DNA of 64,000 bases, from NCBI RefSeq assembly GCF_015158295.1, contig NZ_JACDXV010000008.1, positions 1 through 64,000 of the forward strand, given 5' to 3'. How positions within the stretch are numbered: position 1 is the first letter of the stretch; every line of letters begins with the position of its first letter. Position numbers and translations under genes: made by a program. The notes under the pieces are model-generated. The model was not told the origin of the DNA and ran no database searches. It saw only the letters and a program-made list of their open reading frames with translations. This stretch comes from Devosia faecipullorum (lineage in GTDB: Bacteria > Pseudomonadota > Alphaproteobacteria > Rhizobiales > Devosiaceae). Positions 58,001 to 64,000 of this stretch are shown one piece after another.

Positions 58001-58220
58001 GGTGGCGCGTGAGCTGCTGGCAAAGCTGCGCGGGCTGGTCAATACGATAGATTGGGTGCGCGGGCAGGAAACCCGAGGCGCTGTGTTCAGCGAAATCCGG
58101 GTGCGGCTGAACGAATTGCCCGAGGAGCCTTATCCGCAGGCACTATGGGACGCCAAAGTGGCGCAGGTGTGGAACTTTGTGTTGAGGCGGTATGCTGATA
58201 GTAGGGTATTGGGTTGGTAA
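55050..58220 (+). CDS. hsdR: Type I restriction subunit HsdR
   Basis: The 1,056-residue motor-nuclease has an N-terminal PD-(D/E)xK domain (LPLLLAEWK holds E-x-K), then a helicase with HTQGSGKSLSMVMF (Walker A), VITDEAHRSQYDQLA (DEAH) and VFVCAMWITGFDVPSIGTVY (motif VI region). The C-terminal third is helical for HsdM contact. It starts 1 nt after hsdS. Complete and apparently functional. Confidence 0.95.
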   Translation: MTPPSLASQFSEDDAVEQPALALLQQLGWRHLNLMEETPGPENPTGRTSFHQAWLPARLKAALAKLNPGLPAEALALAEAALTQDRSALSPIAANREFHHLLREGVRVEVKNPENGKAETLTVRVIDWKDTGTNDFLVASQMWIQGLLHKRRPDTVGFVNGLPLLLAEWKAFSKPVFNAYDENLRDYRDTIPQLFPFNGFVILSNGHESLMGGSHTDFDFFAPWKKLEEDGPEDPSLATMLRATCEPARFLDLIESFTLFDEAKGGLRKVVGKYHQVLGVNRAMSAVEHVAANKGRLGVFWHTQGSGKSLSMVMFAEKVLRRLGGNYTFVIVTDRTELDDQIAGQFASTGALTKQIDQAQAGGRVHLKELLAGNERYVFTLIQKFSTADREAMPVLSDRSDIIVITDEAHRSQYDQLAANMRAALPNAAFIGFTGTPLIQGEESRTREVFGDYVSVYDFAQSVRDGATVPLYYESRKPELQLNAGELKEELDELLDEVELSEEQEKKLQREFGRQYTLITNPDRLDKVAEDVALHFAMRGYRGKAMFVAIDKATAVSMYDRVKLAVARLIAADEAALKTAHEAEGAAIAERLQWLRELDMAVVVSQGQNEVDNLRKKSLDILPHRERMQKEDLEEKFKDKNDPLRLVFVCAMWITGFDVPSIGTVYLDKPMKNHTLMQTIARANRNASGKTSGVIVDYVGVFNNLQKALAIYAGSAGGGEKDETPIKDKAALVKALEDVLDQAGAFVQPLGMDVSAIMAADALSRLGLIAKAVEVLVAPDERRREFGRLAGAVTKAYKALLPDERAAPYLKPVAVFHMLADAVKAKLGPADISAIQAKIAELLDDKLEGVAILTPIVEGAGAEGRVDLSGIDFGKLAKLFEKSPKVATERLREEAEGKARKLAEVNPTRADLVEKLEKLVAEYNAGSIDAEKFFEALKDFVAGLDEEEQRAAREGLTEDELAIFDLLTTPEPQLTTAQEAEVKRVARELLAKLRGLVNTIDWVRGQETRGAVFSEIRVRLNELPEEPYPQALWDAKVAQVWNFVLRRYADSRVLGW

Positions 58221-58348
58221 TGGTTGGCAAGGAATGCAGTAGGTTTCTGAAAGATGCAGAGTCTGCCAGCCTCCAAACTGCGCGTACAAGGTGGCAACTA
58301 TACTCGCTCTCTCCGACATGGAGCTGACGCACAACTAGGAACAGTAAA

Positions 58349-59578
58349 ATGGCCATCATAGAAGGTTTTCGCGTTCAGAATTTCCGTGCATTGCGCGATG
58401 TGACACTAGGTAAGCTCTCTGCGCAGCAGCATGGCGATCCTCTGACGCCATTCACAGTGGTCATTGGCAAGAACGGCGTAGGCAAAAGTTCACTGTTCGA
58501 TGCATTTGGATTTGTCGCCGATTGCTTGGCTACAGATGTAGAAACTGCTTGCGACATGAAGCAACGGGGTGGATTCGAGCGCTTGCGATCAAAAGGCGTG
58601 GAGGAATCGATCCGCTTCGAGATTTACTACCGCGAAGCTCAGAATGAACGGCCGATCACCTATGAACTAGCCATTGACCTGGACAGCGGCGGTCGACCGT
58701 TTGTCTTGTCCGAAATATTGAAGCAACGCCGCAAGGGGCAAAAGCACGGCCGTCCGTTTCCGTTTTTACGTCTGGATCATGGTAAGGGCACGGTCTGGGC
58801 TGGCGAGGAGGCCGTCGAGGATGAACATGAGGAAAGCAATGCCAGCAGCCCGGTGGAACTTACCGATCCGCGTGAACTTGGCATTTCTACATTAGGCACA
58901 TTGAAAGAACATCCACGTATCAGTCGCTTTCGTGATTTCCTCAAGGGCTGGTATCTCTCGTACTTCTATCCCGATGCGGCACGCAGCCTTCCCAGCGCCG
59001 GACCACAGCGTCACCTGAATGTGCATGGTGACAACATCGGCAATGTGGTGCAATTCATGGAGCGTGAGCACAAGGATCGCTTCAAGAGTATCCTTGAGCG
59101 CATTGCCAGCAAGATTCCCGGTATCGCCAGGATTGACACGGAAATCACCACGGATAAGCGCGTGCTTCTGCGCTTCAATGATGGTGCGTTTGATGACCCC
59201 TTTTTCGCGCAGCAGATGTCTGACGGCACACTCAAAGTGTTTGCTTATTTATTGTTGCTGGAAGACCCTGATCCGCCCCCCTTCATCTGTATCGAGGAAC
59301 CCGAAAACGGACTGTACCATAAGCTGTTGGAATCGCTGGCGCAGGAGTTTCGCGCCCACGCCAGCGGAAAGAAACACGCACCGCAAATCTTCGTAACGAC
59401 ACATCAGCCGTACTTCGTTGATGCATTGTCGCCGGAAGAAGTGTGGATATTGGAGAAAGGGACGGATGGTTATTCTACAGTACGACGGGTCTCTGATCTC
59501 GAAGTGGTCAGAAATCTAGTGGCAGAAGGTTTGCCGCTGGGCGGGCTGTGGTACAGCGACTATCTCGATGCGAGGTAA
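58349..59578 (+). CDS. AAA-family ATPase, OLD/AriA-like
   Basis: The 409-residue protein has the ABC-type Walker A VIGKNGVGKSSLFDAF near 37, a long insertion, then QQMSDGTLKVFAYLLLLE (signature), PFICIEEPENGLYHK (Walker B) and FVTTHQPYFVDAL. It lacks a nuclease domain. It overlaps nothing but is followed after 2 nt by the DUF4276 gene. The pair resembles ATPase plus TOPRIM-like effector sets such as PARIS (AriA/AriB) or split OLD systems. Confidence 0.88.
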   Translation: MAIIEGFRVQNFRALRDVTLGKLSAQQHGDPLTPFTVVIGKNGVGKSSLFDAFGFVADCLATDVETACDMKQRGGFERLRSKGVEESIRFEIYYREAQNERPITYELAIDLDSGGRPFVLSEILKQRRKGQKHGRPFPFLRLDHGKGTVWAGEEAVEDEHEESNASSPVELTDPRELGISTLGTLKEHPRISRFRDFLKGWYLSYFYPDAARSLPSAGPQRHLNVHGDNIGNVVQFMEREHKDRFKSILERIASKIPGIARIDTEITTDKRVLLRFNDGAFDDPFFAQQMSDGTLKVFAYLLLLEDPDPPPFICIEEPENGLYHKLLESLAQEFRAHASGKKHAPQIFVTTHQPYFVDALSPEEVWILEKGTDGYSTVRRVSDLEVVRNLVAEGLPLGGLWYSDYLDAR

Positions 59579-59580
59579 TC

Positions 59581-60234
59581 ATGCACATCGAGATACTGGT
59601 GGAAGATGCTTCCGGCGAGAATTTGCTTAAATCATTACTACCCAAGATTTTGGGCGATCACGGCTATCCACACACTTGGCGGCTCCACGCCTATAAAGGT
59701 ATCGGGCGCATTCCGCAGAAGCTAAATGCAGTTGGCGACCCTACAAAGCGAATTCTGCTTGACCAGTTGCCGAAAATTCTTCGGGGTTATGGGAAAACAC
59801 CGGGCATTGATGCCGTGGTGGTTGTTCTGGATTCTGACCGCCGCAACTGCGTGGATTTTTTAAACGAACTCAAAGCACTGGCAGAAGGGTGCAAGCCTGC
59901 CCCGAACACATTGTTCCGAATTGCTATCGAAGAAATTGAGGCTTGGTATTTCGGCGACCGTGAGGCAGTGCAAACCGCCTATCCAGGCGCCAAGGTGAAT
60001 ATACTTGATAATTACATACAGGATAGTGTTTGCAACACTTGGGAAATGCTGGCAGATGCCATTTACCCAGGTGGTTCTGCTGCCATCAAGAAAGCAGGCT
60101 GGCCACTACCGGGCCAAGTCAAATGTGAATGGGCGGAAAAGATCGGACCCTTGCTTGAAGTCGACTGCAATCTCTCCCCGAGCTTCGGCAAATTTCGTGA
60201 TGGTCTGCGCCACTTGGTGGCAGATCATCCTTGA
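59581..60234 (+). CDS. DUF4276 protein, TOPRIM-like partner of the ATPase
   Basis: The 217-residue protein begins MHIEILVEDASGENLLKSLL and contains DAVVVVLDSDRRNCVDFLNE and FRIAIEEIEAWYFGD, matching DUF4276. The acidic residues E8, D9 and the DSD near 90 fit a TOPRIM-like metal site. It probably acts as nuclease or effector for the adjacent ATPase. It is the last gene of the element. Confidence 0.85.
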   Translation: MHIEILVEDASGENLLKSLLPKILGDHGYPHTWRLHAYKGIGRIPQKLNAVGDPTKRILLDQLPKILRGYGKTPGIDAVVVVLDSDRRNCVDFLNELKALAEGCKPAPNTLFRIAIEEIEAWYFGDREAVQTAYPGAKVNILDNYIQDSVCNTWEMLADAIYPGGSAAIKKAGWPLPGQVKCEWAEKIGPLLEVDCNLSPSFGKFRDGLRHLVADHP

Positions 60235-60576
60235 TGAGGTAGCAGAAAATCGGGATTGGTTTTGGTGAACACGACAGGAAAAGCTTGGCCGCGCGCTCGA
60301 GTAGTTGATGCTTTGGGACAAACTGACCTATCGAGTATGGCTATCTGCGAAGGATTTCGTGCTTTTCGCGGGCGGCTAACTTATCCGCACTTTCAACATG
60401 CAGCCACGATGAAGCATGCATCATTTAGAGTGCACACAGGCCTTTAGCCGGAAGTATTGCTATATCGGATCCGCAAATCCAGACCCCTCCTTTGCTTGAT
60501 GGTATTGCAGTTGGTATGGACTTCGAGCGACGGCAGAAAATTACGGCATTACAATGCGAACTCAAGCCTATTGACC
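60235..60576. other. 342-bp right end of the element, no gene
   Basis: No coding sequence was recognised; it is AT-richer than the flanks. GTTGGTATG at 60,510-60,518 matches the arm motifs at the left end. Otherwise nothing was seen. Confidence 0.6.
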
Positions 60577-60591
60577 ATCGAGTGGGAGTGA
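60577..60591. repeat. Right attachment site (attR)
   Basis: ATCGAGTGGGAGTGA is identical to the guaA terminal sequence at 46,112. The DNA that follows (TCCGGGCTC...) is presumably the original guaA downstream flank. Confidence 0.9.
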
Positions 60592-60676
60592 TCCGGGCTC
60601 ATCCGGGAAACGCAATTTAGGCGGAAATGCCGAATGTGTGTCCGGTCCGGCCATTGAGCTTTATCCCGGCTATTCC

Positions 60677-60703
60677 ATTGCGGCCGGCGTCGTGCCGGCC
60701 GCA
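60677..60703 (-). terminator. Terminator of the nucleoside-transport operon
   Basis: TTGCGGCCGGC pairs exactly with GCCGGCCGCAA across a 5-nt loop, 13 nt after the stop of the minus-strand ADP-ribosylglycohydrolase gene. It lacks a T-tract. Confidence 0.65.
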
Positions 60704-60715
60704 AAGATGGGCTGT

Positions 60716-62101
60716 TCACCGCCCGATGGCAGCTGCGTCGAGGGTCTGCTGAACGAGGTCGCCGAAGGCGATCTGTGCGGGGCGGCGCATATAGGTGACG
60801 ATGTCGTCCTTGATCAGCGGCGCGTACCACCGTTCCGCAATCACGCCGCTGCGCTTCTGGATGCCGAGAACGCACAATATCTGCGCGGCGTTGCAGTCCA
60901 CGTCGTGGCCGATCCCGCAGATGATTTCCAGGGTCCGATCAAAGTCTCCCTCGCCAAACCACAGCGCAACCACCTGTGCTGCGGCATTGGGATAGACATG
61001 GATCCAGTTATATTCGACATATTCTTCGTCGCATTTGGCCCATGCCGTCTGCCAGTCATCGGAAGTGCGGCAGGCATCGAGCGCGAAGGCGAGGACCGCC
61101 CCATATTCCGTTGCCGTTGAGAACAGCGCGCAGGTGGATGTCAGGAGTTCGCGTGTGTCCGAGAGCGTGTAGGCGCGCGCTGCAAGGACCGCGTTGAAAA
61201 CTTCACCCAATATGCCATTGCCGGCCGCCGAGACTTCGGCGTCGATATAGGCCAGGCGGGCGGCTTCGCGCGCGCGGCCCGGTGCCACCATGCCGCAAAT
61301 CGTGCCGCGCATCTGGCCGCCGATCCATTCGTCGAAAGGATTTTCGAGCCAGCCGCTGACCGGCGGCATGATGCCCCGGCGGATATTGTTGAGCGCAATG
61401 CCCTCGGCGGACCAGCCCATCGGGATCATGCCGGTCCAGCGCGCGGCGATATCGGTGCCGGTGATGGCCGGCCCCTTGTCGCCATAGGCCTCAAGGAAAG
61501 CCAGTTCGAATGTGATGTCGTCATTATAGGTGTTGGGTTCGCGGACATAGTCGCGGATCGGGCCGAACACTTCGGCGATGTTTGCCGCCGTATAGCCTTC
61601 AAGAGCCGTACCTGCGGCGGCGCCCACAAGTTGCCCAAGCCAGGCTGCGCGTGTCTGGTCGGCGAAATCCGCTCCGGCGACGTCCACTTTCTCGTCTGCG
61701 GGCCAGCTGGTTGCGGCGTCGAATTCTTCCCAACTCTTGTAGCGAATCGTCTTTTGCGACGGATGCTCCGGGTCGGGCTGCGCGGCCTGCATGATGGTGC
61801 GCAGGCGCATGTCGATCACATAAAGCTGCTCGAAGTCGCCTGCGTCGAGCGCCTTCAGACCCTCGGCCAGCAATTCATGATAAGGGGCAAGCACATAGCC
61901 CTTGCTTTCCAAAGATTGCAGCGCTCCTGCCATCAGGCATTCGGGGGCTGCCGATCCCGGCACATTGCTCTTCCAGAACATGGCAAGCATCGCATCGCCG
62001 GCGGCCATGACCGCGCTCGCATCCCAGGTTTGTTCCTCGGCGCTGCGCACGACGGGCTTGGTGTTGCGCAAAAGATCGCGGGTGAGTTCCCAGGCTTTCA
62101 T
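60716..62101 (-). CDS. ADP-ribosylglycohydrolase family protein
   Basis: The 461-residue protein starts MKAWELTRDLLRNTKPVVRS, with an N-terminal extension of about 160 residues and then the ADP-ribosylglycohydrolase fold: AWLGQLVGAAAGTALEGYTA, YNDDITFELAFLEAYG (Mg-binding Asp pair) and GHDVDCNAAQILCVLGI. It probably hydrolyses ADP-ribosyl or nucleoside bonds. It lies 19 bp after a nucleoside ABC permease gene and likely acts in that pathway. An upstream ATG (62,161) is less likely. Confidence 0.85.
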   Translation of the reverse strand: MKAWELTRDLLRNTKPVVRSAEEQTWDASAVMAAGDAMLAMFWKSNVPGSAAPECLMAGALQSLESKGYVLAPYHELLAEGLKALDAGDFEQLYVIDMRLRTIMQAAQPDPEHPSQKTIRYKSWEEFDAATSWPADEKVDVAGADFADQTRAAWLGQLVGAAAGTALEGYTAANIAEVFGPIRDYVREPNTYNDDITFELAFLEAYGDKGPAITGTDIAARWTGMIPMGWSAEGIALNNIRRGIMPPVSGWLENPFDEWIGGQMRGTICGMVAPGRAREAARLAYIDAEVSAAGNGILGEVFNAVLAARAYTLSDTRELLTSTCALFSTATEYGAVLAFALDACRTSDDWQTAWAKCDEEYVEYNWIHVYPNAAAQVVALWFGEGDFDRTLEIICGIGHDVDCNAAQILCVLGIQKRSGVIAERWYAPLIKDDIVTYMRRPAQIAFGDLVQQTLDAAAIGR

Positions 62102-62120
62102 TGGTCTAGTCCTTGATGGT

Positions 62121-63044
62121 TCAGGAATGGGTGCGGGCCTTGGCCTTGCGGCGGGCTGCATAAACGGTGAGCACGATGACCGGCACGATATAGGGGATCA
62201 TCTGCATGAGTTCGTTGGGGAGCCCCAGAGCCTGCATGGTTATGGCGCTCGTTTCAGCGATGGCGAGCACCGCAGCGGCAGCGAATGTGCCCCAGGCCGT
62301 GCCCATGCCCATCACCTCGGCGGCGATGGCAATAAAGCCGCGCCCCGCCGTCATGTTCTGCGCAAACCAGCTCACATAGCCCATCGACAGATAGGCCCCC
62401 GCAGCGCCGCCGAACATGCCGGATATCATGAGGGCGTAAAGCTGGGTTCGGTTGCGCGATATACCTGCCGCCGCGGCGGCTTTCGGATCGGCGCCGACAG
62501 CCCGGACATGCAGCCCGAACGGCGTGCGCGCCAGCATGATGGAGACGAGCGGCACGCAGGCAATCGCCAGATAGGTCAGCATGTGATGACCCGAGAGCAG
62601 GGCGCCCAGAACCGGAATGTCTTTCAGCAACGGAATGTGGATGGAGGGCAGGACGCCACTTTGCAGCGCCCCGGACATGCCCTTGTCGCCGGTGGCGAGG
62701 AACAGGCCCAGCGTTGTCGCCGAAGCGGCGGCAAGATTGAGCGCGATGCCGGTGATGATGAAATGCGTTCCCAGCCCGTTGATGGCCAGCGCCATCAGCG
62801 CACCGAGCCCGGCGCCGCAGGCAATGGCGGCGAAAAGCCCGATGATCGGTGTCCCGGTCCAGGCGCTGGCCAGAACGCCGACCAGAGCGCCGGAAAGCAT
62901 CATGCCTTCCATGCCGATATTGAGCACGCCGGCGCGGTCGGAAATCAGGATGCCCAGGGCCGCGAGCAGCAGCGGCGTCATCACCCGCAAGACAGTCGCG
63001 AACAGCGCCGGATCGCTGATGGTGGACCAGATGGCGTCGGTCAT
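62121..63044 (-). CDS. Nucleoside ABC transporter permease (NupQ-like)
   Basis: The 307-residue protein has about eight hydrophobic helices and the permease signature ILISDRAGVLNIGMEGMMLS and HVRAVGADPKAAAAAGISRN, typical of the branched-chain/nucleoside (BMP-linked) permeases. It overlaps the other permease by 4 nt. Confidence 0.9.
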   Translation of the reverse strand: MTDAIWSTISDPALFATVLRVMTPLLLAALGILISDRAGVLNIGMEGMMLSGALVGVLASAWTGTPIIGLFAAIACGAGLGALMALAINGLGTHFIITGIALNLAAASATTLGLFLATGDKGMSGALQSGVLPSIHIPLLKDIPVLGALLSGHHMLTYLAIACVPLVSIMLARTPFGLHVRAVGADPKAAAAAGISRNRTQLYALMISGMFGGAAGAYLSMGYVSWFAQNMTAGRGFIAIAAEVMGMGTAWGTFAAAAVLAIAETSAITMQALGLPNELMQMIPYIVPVIVLTVYAARRKAKARTHS

Positions 63045-64000
63045 GCTGCCTGCTCCTGGCCCTTGATGTCGCGGATCAGCCGCAGGAAGGCGGGATGCCG
63101 GAAAATGGCGGTAGCGGTCACCACCAGCATGATGGCGGCGGTGACGAGGCCGACCACTTCGCTCGGCACCGCCAGATTGCGGGCCAGCATGTCGCCGCCG
63201 ACCTGAAGATAGGCCAGGAACAGGGCCGCCGGAATGACGAGGAACGGGTTCTCACGCGCAAGGATGGCAATGGTGATGCCGGTCCAGCCGTGGCCGGGCA
63301 GGGCGGTCCATGAGAAGCGGTTGTAGAGGCCCAGAACCTCAATGGCCCCCGCCATGCCGGCAATGAGGCCGCCGATGACTTGTGCGCGCATGACCAGCGC
63401 GCCGCTATTGAGGCCAAGGTGCTGGGCGAAGCTGGGACCGGCGCCGACAATGCGCAGGTTCAGTCCGCCGCGTGTCCCGTAGAGCCAGATGCCGCCGATC
63501 ACGCAGGCGATGAAGGCAATGATGACACCGGTATGAAGCCGCGTGCCCGCCATGATGCGCTCCAGCGTGAAATCACCGGGCAGACGGTATGACATCAGCG
63601 CGCCCGCATTGGGGTCGCGCAGGTAGTAGTTGAGCACGAAGATGCCGGCATAGAGGAAGGCAAAGTTGAGGACGAGCGAATTGACCATTTCGGACGCGCC
63701 GAAGCGGACCTTGAGATAGCCGGGCACCGAGCAGGCGAATGAGCCGACTATCGCGCCGACGAGAATGGCCGCCGGCGCCGCGACCATGCCGGTGAATGGC
63801 AGCCAGAGCGCCGCCGCCGTTGCCGCAATGCCGCCGAGGAAGAAACTGCCTTCGACTCCGAGATTAAAGCTTCCGGCACGGAAGATCAGCGTCGCCGCCA
63901 GGCCAGTGAGCATGGTGGGCGTTGCCAGTTCCAGCACGTTGCCGAGATGGCGCATGGTGCCGAAGGGGCCGAGCAGGAAAAGGCCGAGCACCTGTCCCGG
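63041..64000 (-). CDS. Nucleoside ABC transporter permease (NupP-like), 5' end outside window
   Basis: The protein includes LIFRAGSFNLGVEGSFFLGG, NLRIVGAGPSFAQHLGLNSG and GHGWTGITIAILARENPFLV, matching the second permease of a nucleoside importer. The frame is still open at the window edge, and about 320 residues are present of the usual 350-370, so the N-terminus is missing. The ATP-binding and substrate-binding genes should lie further upstream on the minus strand. Confidence 0.88.
   Translation of the reverse strand, partial: PGQVLGLFLLGPFGTMRHLGNVLELATPTMLTGLAATLIFRAGSFNLGVEGSFFLGGIAATAAALWLPFTGMVAAPAAILVGAIVGSFACSVPGYLKVRFGASEMVNSLVLNFAFLYAGIFVLNYYLRDPNAGALMSYRLPGDFTLERIMAGTRLHTGVIIAFIACVIGGIWLYGTRGGLNLRIVGAGPSFAQHLGLNSGALVMRAQVIGGLIAGMAGAIEVLGLYNRFSWTALPGHGWTGITIAILARENPFLVIPAALFLAYLQVGGDMLARNLAVPSEVVGLVTAAIMLVVTATAIFRHPAFLRLIRDIKGQEQAA

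Larger units (their letters stand above)
46112..60591. mobile_element. Integrated mobilizable element in the 3' end of guaA
   Basis: The element is bounded by the 15-bp direct repeat ATCGAGTGGGAGTGA (46,112-46,126 and 60,577-60,591). It carries an integrase adjacent to guaA, an AlpA-like factor, a MOBQ relaxase with oriT, TraC/TraD-like proteins and a defence cargo (type I R-M, AAA ATPase/DUF4276). No type IV secretion genes are present, so it should need a helper plasmid or ICE to transfer. The 3' end of guaA is a known integration hotspot. The unit without one repeat copy is about 14.46 kb. Confidence 0.9.

Overview
The window looks like part of an alphaproteobacterial chromosome, most likely Hyphomicrobiales (Devosia-like). 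This rests on the high-GC coding style, the guaB - rsmB - tspO - guaA order, and the NupP/NupQ-type nucleoside importer next to an ADP-ribosylglycohydrolase. Everything here was read by eye; no similarity search was run, so genus and family names are judgements.

Region 1 (1 to about 34,590) is an accessory island that abuts the 3' end of a tRNA-Gln(CTG) gene. Its left end and integrase are outside the window. It holds three metal modules and three defence modules. The heavy-metal module (about 400-6,120) has two CadR/PbrR-type MerR regulators with palindromic operators, an orphan metal-binding (HMA) domain protein, an HMA-CDF efflux fusion, LspA, a c-type cytochrome and a lipoprotein L,D-transpeptidase. 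The copper module (6,880-21,080 and 26,725-28,070) has two P1B ATPases, CopZ, CueR, three DUF305 proteins, several cytochromes c, three small Cys/His-rich exported proteins and a glutaredoxin-MauE protein. Six promoters there have the 19-bp spacer expected of CueR control. The arsenic operon (21,142-25,840) reads arsR - arsC - arsN2 - acr3 - arsC - arsH - arsK. The defence genes are a TIR protein followed by NAD synthetase (1,255-3,101), an ABC-three-component operon (28,984-31,880), and a CBASS pair (CD-NTase plus SLATT effector) followed by an unrecognised Cys-rich protein with a HEPN-like motif (31,987-34,446).

Region 2 (34,595-46,126) is core chromosome: tRNA-Gln, Ppx/GppA, RlmE, a DUF6232-like membrane protein, two tandem DHA2 drug exporters, GuaB, RsmB, TspO and GuaA.

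Region 3 (46,112-60,591) is a complete integrated mobilizable element of about 14.5 kb in the 3' end of guaA. It is bounded by 15-bp direct repeats that preserve the last guaA codons. It carries a tyrosine recombinase with probable arm sites at both ends, an AlpA-like factor, a MOBQ relaxase with a recognisable oriT, TraC/TraD-like proteins, and a cargo of a Phd-like antitoxin, type I restriction-modification (HsdM-HsdS-HsdR) and an AAA ATPase/DUF4276 pair resembling OLD/PARIS defence systems.

Region 4 (60,592-64,000) returns to core DNA: an ADP-ribosylglycohydrolase and two permeases of a nucleoside ABC importer, the last cut by the window edge.

The least explained items are the TIR-NadE pairing directly behind a metal-sensing regulator, the three small Cys/His-rich exported proteins, the CBASS-adjacent Cys-rich gene, the toxin-less Phd gene overlapping hsdM, and the ATPase/DUF4276 pair.
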